The notes beneath the pieces were generated by a model, which saw only the letters and a list, made by a program, of their open reading frames with translations, was not told the DNA's origin and made no database searches. From contig PS015291.1 in assembly GCA_048213135.1 (NCBI GenBank), positions 1 through 33,571 on the forward strand: a stretch of 33,571 nt of DNA, written 5' to 3'. Both the position numbers and the translations under genes were made by a program. Positions 9,171 through 19,016 of the stretch are shown here, piece after piece (positions within the stretch are counted from its first letter, which is position 1; every line of letters starts with the position of its first letter). This stretch comes from Reclinomonas americana ATCC 50394 (lineage: Eukaryota > Jakobida > Jakobea > Jakobida).

Positions 9171-12100
9171 AAGCCGCTGCACGAGAAACGGGAAATCGGA
9201 GCGTGAGATATTGACCAGCCAGACTCCTTTTGATGATGACTGAGACGCAACGAGTATCCGACGCCTGCGAACACATCCACATGGTGGCGGGGGCCATTGG
9301 GCGCGTCGACGATGCCGGTGGTGATACCGACTTGTTCGCACGCGCGGACGATCGACCAGCGCTTGATGCGCTGCGCGGACCGGGGCTCACTGTGGAGCGC
9401 GACGATGCCGTGGGCTGGCTCGACGCTGACGGCGGTGCACTGGCTGCCGCAGTCACTGCCGGTGCCTGTGTTTGTGTGTGTGTGGTTCATCACTGTCAGC
9501 AGGAGTGCAATTGTGACACGAGAGTGCAACAACTCGGCTCTGCACGCACCCGCCGTGGACTTCTGGTGTGCTTCACGCCCGCAAACTTGAGCGTGTTCAG
9601 CGTTTCGTCCACATCGAGTGCCGACGGTGACACGTGCAGGAACAGACTGCACCGACAAACGTCAGACTCAACGATGACAACGACAAGCAGAACACTTCCG
9701 GCGCGTCACACACGCAACATGGTGCGGAATGTCCGGCTAAACACATGCTGCAACAGCATGGTCAGCTTGTTCTCGCGCCAGCGCGGCACACGGTGGGTCG
9801 ACGGATCCATCATGTTGCGCAGCAGGTTGCGCAGCGAGTTCAGCGACTGGTTGACGGCCACAGAATCGGCCTTGACCTGCAGGAGGAGAACAGAATCGAC
9901 ACTTGAGGAGTCGAACAATCGCTGCCACCACCGCACTCGAACAGACACGAAACTTCGATTTCAGTGCGCGTCTTGAACGCACGCTCGGAGCCGGCCAGAT
10001 CCGCAAAGAACAGCGAGCCCTGAGCCGGCGGTGAAGACGGATCCGACAGCGAACGGAGCGTCACCACCACGCGGAAGAGCAGGTGTGAACGATCGGGAGT
10101 GCGGCGAGACATGGCCTCCTCCAGGCACATCTGCATCACCGAGGTCAACAACAACTGGGGAAACCGAGACACACAATCGCCAGCGCCACTACCCACCATC
10201 GCATCCTCGAAGCAATCGACACGCATGTGAACTGCACCACGCACAAAAGCGCGATTGCGGCTCTTTGACATGTGCACCGTCAACTTGGGTACCAACTCGT
10301 CCTCATTCTCCGGCTCGTACAGCAGATCGGTAATGTCCTCGCCGCACACTTGCAGAATGCTCCACACCACGTCGGTCACCTCGAGATCGTAATCTGCTCA
10401 CAAACAGTGAGACGAGAGGAACACGACACCACTTCCATCCAGCAGCACACCCACCTTCCAGTTGGCTCGGATCTTCGCTGGCAATCGCCTCACGCTGCGC
10501 ACGGGTGCGCATGAAAATGCGGTTCAACGACCGTGCCAACAGACCTGGGTGCACAGGAATTCAGCAAAAGGCATGTCCACCGAAATCAAGATGCTTGCCA
10601 CACGTACCAGGATCACGCGGCTCGCCCAACATGGTGTGCGTCTTGCCGGCGCTCAACTGGCCGTACGAAATAATGCAGCTCTCGTGACCCGACAGGCACC
10701 ACTCGAGCACATCGTCCACTGAAGCAGCCGCCTCCTGCTCAGCAGCAACCATCGGTCAGTCATCGTCGAGAGGCAGCACGTCGGGGTCGACGCAACATCC
10801 TGAGTGACATTGTAGTCCAGGGCTCGGTCCACCGAGTAGTACTTGTACTCTTGCGACTTGACCTCGACACGCACAGTCTTCTCGTCCGGCATGTCGACAG
10901 CCGGCGAGTACTCACCATGCTCCATCTCCAGGCGGTTGAGTGGGCGCACACGGCAGAACACACGCAACGCGCCAGAACCGAGCAAGCCTGATGTGGATTC
11001 CAATCGTGAGAAACAGCGAGAGGCGAAAACACATTCGACGGGTACGCAACTGGCTCCTGACACGGCCGAATCGGGGCGCGGAATCGGAGACTCGCGCGGC
11101 GTTTGTGTGGCCAGCGTCGGGCGCGCCTTGATGCGGTGGCCGAGAATCGAGCGGCCAAAGATCATGGTCTGTCGGCTTCCCTCCACGTCACCCTCCGTCG
11201 GTGCCACATGCAGGAACACACTAATGGAACAAATCGCGGTGAGATGCACGCCGACAGCAACTGTATCAAAAAAGGCACGCACATGGACTTGGCCGGGGGC
11301 TGCAGGCAGTCGCGGCACACCATGGCGATCTTGCTCTCGCGCCACGGGGCACGTCCTTGAATGAGCTTGTGCAGCACATTCTGCAGAGCGGCGAGCGAGG
11401 CGTTCGGGTTGACCTCCTCCACGGCGGCCTGCGTCGGCACCAATCCAGTGGCCAGCTCCACGAAGCACAGCTTGCCCACGGTCTTGGTCTTGGTGCGCGG
11501 GTCAAACACCTCCACCCACAACGTCACCAAAATGTGCGCCTTGTACGTGCTGCGATGTGCCAGCGAGTCCGTCACCACCTCCATCACGTCGTGGTACGTG
11601 TCCACCGGCACGACTTCGACATGCTCCAAGTACACCTCGCCCGACGCCATCATGCGCACCGACGGCTGACGAGCGGCAGCCAAGCTGCGGCGCTTGGCAT
11701 CGGCGCTCTTCTCGGCCGACGAGCTCGTCACAAAGTCGGGTCTTCGTGGCCGCGACTTGCGCGGAGCATCGTCCGTTGTCAACACGGCAGAAGTCTTGCG
11801 CAAGTGATCCTTGGTCTCCTTGGCCATCAAATCGACCATGGTGTCACCCTGCTCGCACATTGACAGAATGAGCGCCTCTAATCTTGCAATGGTACAAAAC
11901 ACACTGTCATGTAGCGCGCCACGCACCCGCAGCTCCAAGACAGACGCGCGAATGGTGATTGTCTCCGTCTCCTCGTCGACCTTGCGCTGGAAGAAGCGAT
12001 GGCACACCAACCCCAACATCTCTGGTGGTCACACGCAAACACTGGGCGTCAGCCAAACGAAAAAGCAAAAAAAACTTGTAGAAAAACAAGTACACACCAC

Positions 12101-15100
12101 TGGAGAAGCTGCTCTCCTCCAACGCCTTGCCACTGTCCATGGAGCCGGCGCAGAAAATGGCAGCGCCGTAGCCGTTCATGGCATGCGTCGCCAGTTCGTC
12201 GACGTGCTTCTCCGCCGACTGTTACGCGCACACAACAAGAGCGGTGAGATGGAACATTGCCGCTGCATGTGCTACCCGTGCGTGCAACTCNNNNNNNNNN
12301 NNNNNNNNNNNNNNNNNNNNNNNNNNNNNNNNNNNNNNNNNNNNNNNNNNNNNNNNNNNNNNNNNNNNNNNNNNNNNNNNNNNNNNNNNNNNNNNNNNNN
12401 NNNNNNNNNNNNNNNNNNNNNNNNNNNNNNNNNNNNNNNNNNNNNNNNNNNNNNNNNNNNNNNNNNNNNNNNNNNNNNNNNNNNNNNNNNNNNNNNNNNN
12501 NNNNNNNNNNNNNNNNNNNNNNNNNNNNNNNNNNNNNNNNNNNNNNNNNNNNNNNNNNNNNNNNNNNNNNNNNACCAGTGAGCACACAGCGAACAGAGAA
12601 ACATGAATCAGTCGGCAATCCGTCGCAACTCCAGTGGCTTCCATGTTCTCCAGCGGCAGCACCAACGCGTGCTCCACGTACACCTCACCGGCGCGAGTGA
12701 CGCGCAGTGCGAGGCGCTCCGACGGCGGCACGTCCGTGTCACTGTTCTCAAACGCCGTGCGCAGCAGGTCCTCAATCTCGTCCGACGGCGTCAAGCGCAC
12801 CACCGAGGCGCGCACCGACACCACAGTGCCCGACGACTGACGCATCGATTCGGCCTGCTCGAACAGCTTGCTCAGCGACAGCGGCAGCACACCTACCACC
12901 AGAACATGTGAGAAACGCAATCCAGCAATGGATGGGAAACGCACTTCATCACTCACCCCACTCGCTCTCGCCCAACAACGTGAACGTCTTGCCAGAGCCG
13001 GCATCGCCGTAGAACAGCATCGAGGAGTCGTTGCCCTGCAGGGCCCAGTCCACCAGCTCGACGGCGCTACCAAACACCTCCGACTGCGTGGCCTCCGGGC
13101 CATAGGCGTGATCCATCAGGAACGACTTGCCGTTGTTGAGGTAGACAGTGTCCTCGTCGGCGATACGCGAAATGCCAACGCGATCGACCACAGTCGGATC
13201 ATTGTCCTCTTCCTCGTTCAGCGGGCGCACACGAGAAATCACACGAATGTCACCCGGCGACTCGGCAGCCTCCGACTTGCCAGCCGCAATAAACTGGTAC
13301 GTCGGCTTGACCGACTCGTACTTCTGTCGCATTGACCACCAACAAAAGTTAGTTCACCACAGCGCAAGAGCAGGGTCGAGCGCAAGGGCACGAAACTCGG
13401 CCAGCAAGCTCGCGGCGAATGTCTGCAAACTGCATCGTCAGCAGGTTGTCCTCCAAGTCGTGCTCCATTGGTGAAATATGCGTGTAGAGCAGAATGCGCG
13501 AGTTGAACTCCATGCAATCGCGGACGAGGTGCGTCAGCTTGTTCTCGCGGAAGCGCGGGTACGACTGCGACTTGCCGGCGTCCATGATGCAGCGCATCGT
13601 CGATCGCAGGTGCATGAGGGTCTGGTTGGCCACGGTGCTGCCGGAGGTGATGTCATCGCGGTAGTGTGCCTGCTCAGGCGTCGGCAAATCCACCAAGGCG
13701 ACCTTGCCCACCAGCTCGTCACCCGTGCGTCGGTTGGTCGTCTGCACGTAAATAATGATCACCAAGCTCGTCAGCAGGCGTGCGACACCGTGCTCCAGCG
13801 CGCGGAGGCGACGGGCGACGCCCGGCACGCGCTGCGCGTGGAGAACAAAGGAGAAAATAATGATGTGAGACCATCCATCAGGTGAAGCAGAAAAATAGTC
13901 ATGTCGACGCACCCACAGCTCCTCGGCATCCATGCGCTCGGTGACCACATTCTCCAAAATCGTCTCGCCATTCGCGGCGGTGCGGATGACAACCTTTTCC
14001 TGCACGAGGCATTACTGTGTCAAGGCAGGATTGCAAACACGACGGCCACCGGTGAAGCAAACCTTGGCAGAGCGACGGCCCACCAGGTCGGAAATCACAT
14101 CGCCGTCCACATCGAGCACCGCACACGTCCAGCGAATGTTCTCAATGTCGGGATGATCGGGGGCGCTGTCGCGAATCTGGCGCGTGAGCTCGCTGATCAG
14201 GTGACCAAAGAGTCCCTGGTTCGGCTCGTCCGGCGTGCCAAACATCGACGCCAGCTTGTCGCCAGACTTGGCGCCATACGCAAACACCGACGAGGAACGG
14301 CCGTCCAGAGCACCGTCAATCAGGCTCTTGAAGCGCGCACGAATCACGTCGTCGTCGACGGTCGGCGGGAAACCCGTGTCCACCTTGAACGTGGATCCGT
14401 CAATGAGGTCGACCTGGTGGCCGTTGAAGCCCGAGACCACCACCGACTGCACAGCAGAGGCGAAAAGTGAGTGGCGGCGAGAATAAAACAAGAAAAAATA
14501 TAGCACGTTCTCCTACAACTCACCGTCGGTGGCTCCTCGTTCGCCTGTCCGCGCTCCTCCTCGGCGTACTGGCGCACACGAGTAACGACCTTGACGTCGC
14601 CGAAAACGCGCTCGCCGTCGGCTCCGAAACCGAGCTGGTTCTGCGAGCCCTCACCAGCACCGGCCGGACCCATTTGCTCGGCCACGCGCGACTTGATCGA
14701 GCGCGAGCTCACCGGTCCACTGGCGCCATCGCCACGCTGCTGCTGCTGGCCCTCGTCTCCGTACCAGCCAAAGTGCAGCGTCTGACGCGTCTTCTCCAGC
14801 TCGCTGGCGGTGGGTGCAACCGTCAAAATGACGGCCAGCGACGCCGGTTCCGTGAAAAAGTCCTTCAGGAACATGGTCAGCTTGCTTTCGCGGTAGCGCA
14901 CCACCGGCTGATCGCCCGCATGCGCCGGCGGCTCAGCCAGTGCGCGGAGCACGTTGCGCGTTGCCGTCACCGACTGGTTGGTGCGAATGCCCTCGGGACT
15001 CAACTGTGTGGCAATAAAGTGAATACGTGGCGAGCGCAATAGCAACGCGGGGGAAAAGAGGCGACGCACCACCATGCGTCCGGCGCGATTCGTGCGCACA

Positions 15101-17983
15101 GCCGGCACCAAATCCACGCACACAATGCGGGTCTCGAACACCGTGGCCTCTGCGATGAAGAGAAAAGCGAATCAGGTGACGAGCGAGAAATCGATCTTCG
15201 TGCGCGCATACTCAACTGTCTTCCTCGCCCGGCATCCATGTGGACACGAACACGTTGAACGTCACGACCACGTGGGCGACAGATCGCAGGGCCGCCTCGC
15301 CGTCGGCGTTGATGAATGACACAAACGTGCGCGCGCCAAACGACTGCTGCAGTGTCTCCTGTAGTCGACAGATTGAGAACGACAAGGAAGGACAAAAGGA
15401 GGAGAGTCAAAGAGAACCAACCTTCAGCACATCGGCATCCTCGCCCGGACGCTCATCGAGGCCCTTGAAGATCACCGAGTGACCAATGACGCGGACGCTG
15501 ATTTTGCTGTCCTCGCCGCGCGAAGCCTTGATGAGGTCATTCGCTTCGTCGCCGCACATTTGCGCCACTGAGTAGTTGAAGGCCAGCGAGCCGTTCTCTC
15601 CCGGCTCACCAAACTCGAACGATGCCGGATCACGCTCCAGTCGGTCACGTTGTGAGCACAGCTTCTGGCACACCGTCAACAGGAACTCTGCACGTCGAGT
15701 AAGCAGACTGCCCGTTATCAAACAGACTGCGCGCGCACAGAGACGTACCCTCAAAGACGCGACCACGGCCAGACTCCACGTGGCCGTGGAAAATCAGGCA
15801 TCGGTTGTGTCCGCGCAGAGCATCCACGACGGCTGCACTGGTGATCTCCTCGACCACCTCACGCTTGGTGTCCGACGACACAACGCGATCGTAGTCGTAG
15901 CGGTGTCCGTCGGGGAGCACCACAGTGTTGCCGTCGACCACCTCGTAGACCTGCATGGGGGGGTGAGTGAGAGTGAGTGTGGAGAATATGTGCTTTTGCG
16001 ACAGTGAGGGGGAAGCGCACCGGACGAGCGTTGCCATTGTCTGACTCCTTTTGCGTGAAATTGCGAGAAATGGTCTGCACCGAGAACGGGCGACGCCACT
16101 CCGAGCCATCCTCGAGCTGCACGGGCGTGCGACCACAGAACACATTGATCTCTGGCTCGACAACCTCCACCGCTGCGCACGAAAAAAATGCGCAGTGAGC
16201 GTCTTTCAGCAGTCAGTGAGTGTGAAGAGCGCACGCAACGAGCAGAGGGTGCAGGCGGCGGGCGCTGGACCACAGGCGCTGGAGCCTCGCGCTGCTGCTG
16301 CTGCTGCTGTGGGGGCGCAGCTTGTGGAGCCTTCGGCGGTGACGGAGGCTTCTGCTTCGGGCTCTCAGGCTGCACGTTCCACCAACAGTGTCAATGACCA
16401 CACAGACAACAGTACACACACACACACACACGCAAGATCAAACACACCTTTTCAGGGCTGGACTCGGGCGTCGGGTACTCTGGCGGTGGGGGCGCTTGCT
16501 TCTTCGGCTCCGGCGGCGGAGGCGTGTAACGCAGCTCCTCTTCCGACTCGGCACCGCCCTCGCCCTCCTCACCGTACTCGTACACGTAGTAGTCCTCGTC
16601 AACGAGCTCTTCCTCCACAGCCGCCGCGCTCTTTTGTACCTTGGGCGATTGGCTGTCGCTGTGGTGCGAACACACTCATCGGTGAGCGCCGACTAGCGAA
16701 TAGACGAAAAAATCAAGATCAACAAAACCACGCACCGTGGCTGCTCGCGCATCGTAATCGACTGCGGCTGCGACGACTGCTGTGCGGATCCAGAAGCGGC
16801 ACTGACCACACCGCTCTTCACCTCGGATGCCGCCGGCTGCGCACCCTTGTTGTCGGCGTTCTTCACCGACGGCAATCCGGTGCTCCACACCTCATTGGAG
16901 TCCACGTCGGTGGTGTCACCATCGGTTTCCTCCTCCTCCTCACCGCCACCCTCCTCGTAGTACTCGTAAAAGACCTCCTCGCCACCGACCTCGGTCTGCT
17001 GTACCTCTTGTGTCTGGCGTGAAGCGTCCTCCGCAGCACGACGAGNNNNNNNNNNNNNNNNNNNNNNNNNNNNNNNNNNNNNNNNNNNNNNNNNNNNNNN
17101 NNNNNNNNNNNNNNNNNNNNNNNNNNNNNNNNNNNNNNNNNNNNNNNNNNNNNNNNNNNNNNNNNNNNNNNNNNNNNNNNNNNNNNNNNNNNNNNNNNNN
17201 NNNNNNNNNNNNNNNNNNNNNNNNNNNNNNNNNNNNNNNNNNNNNNNNNNNNNNNNACGTCCACATACTTGGTCGTGGTGATATACCGCGTGGTGACTGT
17301 GTGGGCGTTTCCCTGCGCATCACGTTCCGTGTGCTCCTGAATATCCTCCGACACCTGCGTCTTGTCGTCCAGGTTGTATTGCTGCGCGTGCGCACAAAGG
17401 TGAGTGCAAGAGCGGGGGGAGGAGAAGGGGGAGAGGGAGAGGGAGAGGGAGAGGGAGAGGGAGAGGGAGAGGGAGAGGGAGAGGGAGAGAAGGGAGGGAG
17501 AAAGGGTGGGAGGAGTTGCAGAGTGTGTGCAGGAGAGAGACACAGAGCGTGTGAGAGAGTGTGAGAGTGTGTGCCCAAGGGAGAGAGAGAAGGAGAATCG
17601 CTGTTCCAACGGCACCCACCCTGTGCATTTCGCGATCGCCTGCTGGCGGCAGCTCCTCCTACACATGGATCGATCACCACAGTCAACAACGCGAACGTTC
17701 CACCAGACACACGAGCGATGAGTATACACAACTGCATTCGCCACGACGCGCACTTCCTGCTCGACCTCCTCAGGCTACACAGAACAGACACACACAAGTG
17801 AGGAACACAACGAGGATGACAACCAAGAGACCAGTGATCGCTCACTTCCTCAACGACCTCCTCCACCAGCGGCTTGGGCTGGCCTGCGCATCATGATGAT
17901 CACGGATAAGGATTCGCCTTTGGTGCATGACGACACATGCATGATTCGCACACACACGAACCGCGAGCAAGTTGGCGTGACAT
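8029..17983 (-). CDS. Giant protein with six tandem kinesin-motor-like units
   Basis: Spliced minus-strand gene. The proposed start is ATG at 17983 (MSRQLAR). Its first intron ends at GCGCAG and joins in phase to GQPKPLVEEVVEE. An acidic and Pro/Gln-rich arm follows (to about 16172), then six successive kinesin-like units, each opening with a strand like IRVISRVRPL and continuing through P-loop, switch I, switch II and the KLT/SP..ETL..F region. P-loops in order are GHVESGRG, GAKSGDKL, GDAGSGKT, GSMDSGKA, GQLSAGKT and GLGSACKE. Kinesins hydrolyse ATP to move on or depolymerise microtubules; here only K5 looks fully competent. The six units read colinearly on one strand with no intervening stop that splicing does not remove and no intergenic space between consecutive units. 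The only stretch of more than 300 bases between recognisable domains is a Ser/Pro linker between K5 and K6. Gaps at 17046-17256 and 12291-12573 interrupt it, and the 3' end is in the 7549-8028 gap. A split into several genes is not excluded without transcript data. Confidence 0.85.
9560..10990 (-). other. Kinesin-like unit K5 (near-canonical motor)
   Basis: The one unit with all key elements: ALRVFCRVRPLNRLE; P-loop SYGQLSAGKTHTMLGEP (10627-10670); switch I with DRSHLLFRVVV (the RSH of SSRSH kept); switch II FFADLAGSERAF (9984-10010, exact DLAGSE); VAVNQSLNSLRNLL; WRENKLTMLLQHV; and LFLHVSPSALDVDETLNTLKFA. The 10738-10802 intron removes a stretch just before DDVLEWCLSGHE, restoring kinesin spacing. 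It is expected to bind and hydrolyse ATP. Confidence 0.88.
11140..12222 (-). other. Kinesin-like unit K4 (degenerate motor, N-terminal strands in gap)
   Basis: Visible from MNGYGAAIFCAGSMDSGKALEE, where Gly-Lys remains but the Thr is Ala and the following TM.G is lost. It continues through a long Lys/Ser/Arg insert near 11860-11670 and VRMMASGEVYLEHVEVVPV, which parallels K3. Switch I reads STYKAH, switch II LCFVELATG, then NASLAALQNVLHKL, WRESKIAMVCRDCL and VAPTEGDVEGSRQTMIFG. This is a pseudo-motor by these criteria. Confidence 0.8.
12291..12573. other. Assembly gap (N run)
   Basis: 283 N between K3 and K4. A complete second half of K3 plus the first strands of K4 would need roughly 700 coding bases, so either the gap is undersized or these units are truly truncated or fused. 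Confidence 0.99.
12574..13340 (-). other. Kinesin-like unit K3 (P-loop intact, second half missing at gap)
   Basis: Opens with GDIRVISRVRPLNEEE and shows VYLNNGKSFLMDHAYGPEATQSEVFGS. Its P-loop, FYGDAGSGKTFTLLGE, matches the kinesin consensus GxTGSGKTxTxxG except at Thr. It then reads into RASVVRLTPSDEIEDLL and VTRAGEVYVEHALVLPL before the gap. Switch I, switch II and the C-terminal helices are not visible. ATP binding is plausible; hydrolysis cannot be judged. Confidence 0.82.
13395..14602 (-). other. Kinesin-like unit K2 (degenerate motor)
   Basis: Opens with GDVKVVTRVRQYAEEE. The P-loop position is SVFAYGAKSGDKLASMFG, where Asp-Lys-Leu replaces Gly-Lys-Thr. No SSRSH is present at switch I (EHGVARLLTSL), and switch II is ALVDLPTPEQA. 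The C-terminal landmarks are well kept: NQTLMHLRSTM, FRENKLTHLVRDCM, ISPMEHDLEDNLLTMQFA. The unit follows K1 with only a short Gln/Gly/Ser linker (about 14750-14610). Confidence 0.8.
14750..16172 (-). other. Kinesin-like unit K1 (degenerate motor)
   Basis: Opens with INVFCGRTPVQ and continues through YDYDRVVSSDTKREVVEEI to a P-loop position reading FHGHVESGRGRVFE, where the Walker A Lys-Thr is lost. The switch I position has LRSVAH instead of SSRSH. The switch II position reads VCVDLVPAV instead of DLAGSE. The following helix (LSPEGIRTNQSVTATRNVLRAL) and YRESKLTMFLKDFF..VAPT..LEKTRQTLHFG are clearly kinesin. The fold is kept, but the nucleotide chemistry is probably lost. Confidence 0.82.
17046..17256. 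other. Assembly gap (N run)
   Basis: 211 N inside the N-terminal arm. More copies of the repetitive acidic module may be hidden here. Confidence 0.99.
17408..17500 (+). repeat. (GGGAGA)n tract in a multi-kinesin intron
   Basis: A period-6 array of GAGAGG/GGGAGA units covering at least ten copies, inside the intron between the EELPPAGDREMH and QYNLDDKTQ exons. The transcript strand is (TCTCCC)n. Four or more GGG runs with 3-base loops give a G-quadruplex motif on the plus strand. Confidence 0.85.
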
Positions 17984-18370
17984 CGCAGCTTAAACAAGAG
18001 TCGCAGAAAAACGAACTTTGCTCTTGCTCTGCTCTCTCGCTCCCTTTGCTGCAACACAAACAAACGAGTTGAGTGGGCGAGAATCGTGACAGAAAGATCA
18101 GTGCGAATCGCAACATGCAATGCACATCGCGCAAGACACAGTGACACGCTTATATAACGAGATGGAGATAGAGAAGAAGAAGAAGAGCAGCACTGCATGT
18201 GCGTCAGTGTGCAAGAAGAGTGTGACAGTGACCGACATGGCGGAGAGGCACTGTGTGACACACACACATGCGCACAAAGAGATGCAACGCGCGCTGTGTG
18301 CTGCACGCGGGGGACGACATGCACAGTGTCTGCGTGCGCGAACATGCACAGAGGCAAGAGAACTGCGCGG
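17984..18370. other. Divergent intergenic / 5' region (left part)
   Basis: Lies between the proposed start of the minus-strand multi-kinesin and the gap hiding the 5' end of the plus-strand kinase gene. It is rich in CA, GT and AAGAAG repeats. A TATATAA near 18150 is TATA-like but unproven. No exon is supported. With the following gap it would act as a shared divergent promoter. Confidence 0.4.
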
Positions 18371-19016
18371 NNNNNNNNNNNNNNNNNNNNNNNNNNNNNN
18401 NNNNNNNNNNNNNNNNNNNNNNNNNNNNNNNNNNNNNNNNNNNNNNNNNNNNNNNNNNNNNNNNNNNNNNNNNNNNNNNNNNNNNNNNNNNNNNNNNNNN
18501 NNNNNNNNNNNNNNNNNNNNNNNNNNNNNNNNNNNNNNNNNNNNNNNNNNNNNNNNNNNNNNNNNNNNNNNNNNNNNNNNNNNNNNNNNNNNNNNNNNNN
18601 NNNNNNNNNNNNNNNNNNNNNNNNNNNNNNNNNNNNNNNNNNNNNNNNNNNNNNNNNNNNNNNNNNNNNNNNNNNNNNNNNNNNNNNNNNNNNNNNNNNN
18701 NNNNNNNNNNNNNNNNNNNNNNNNNNNNNNNNNNNNNNNNNNNNNNNNNNNNNNNNNNNNNNNNNNNNNNNNNNNNNNNNNNNNNNNNNNNNNNNNNNNN
18801 NNNNNNNNNNNNNNNNNNNNNNNNNNNNNNNNNNNNNNNNNNNNNNNNNNNNNNNNNNNNNNNNNNNNNNNNNNNNNNNNNNNNNNNNNNNNNNNNNNNN
18901 NNNNNNNNNNNNNNNNNNNNNNNNNNNNNNNNNNNNNNNNNNNNNNNNNNNNNNNNNNNNNNNNNNNNNNNNNNNNNNNNNNNNNNNNNNNNNNNNNNNN
19001 NNNNNNNNNNNNNNNN
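18371..19016. other. Assembly gap (N run)
   Basis: 646 N. It hides the N-terminal lobe of the kinase and the start of the plus-strand gene. Confidence 0.99.

Larger units (their letters stand above)
16172..17983 (-). other. N-terminal acidic Tyr/Glu- and Pro/Gln-rich arm of the multi-kinesin
   Basis: Several small exons encode PKPLVEEVVEE, PEEVEQEVRVVANA and EELPPAGDREMH, then QYNLDDKTQVSED... up to the gap. Beyond the gap come two related modules, GEEVFYEYYEEGGGEEEEE and VDEDYYVYEYGEEGEGG, each followed by Ser/Pro- or Pro/Lys-rich spacers. A PESPKQKPPSPPKAP segment with six Gln leads into K1. The arm is predicted by eye to be disordered and strongly negative. The Glu/Gly/Tyr modules resemble the C-terminal tails of tubulins in composition, though that is resemblance and not homology. 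Confidence 0.7.

Noticed and set aside
9230-9480. Plus-strand frame MMMTETQRVSDACEHIHMV antisense to the K5-K6 linker
   Set aside because: It is a shadow of the minus-strand Ser/Pro linker, with no domain of its own.
18140-18160. TATATAA near 18150 as a core promoter
   Set aside because: One TATA-like string in a repeat-rich region is too weak to call. It is mentioned only in the intergenic entry.
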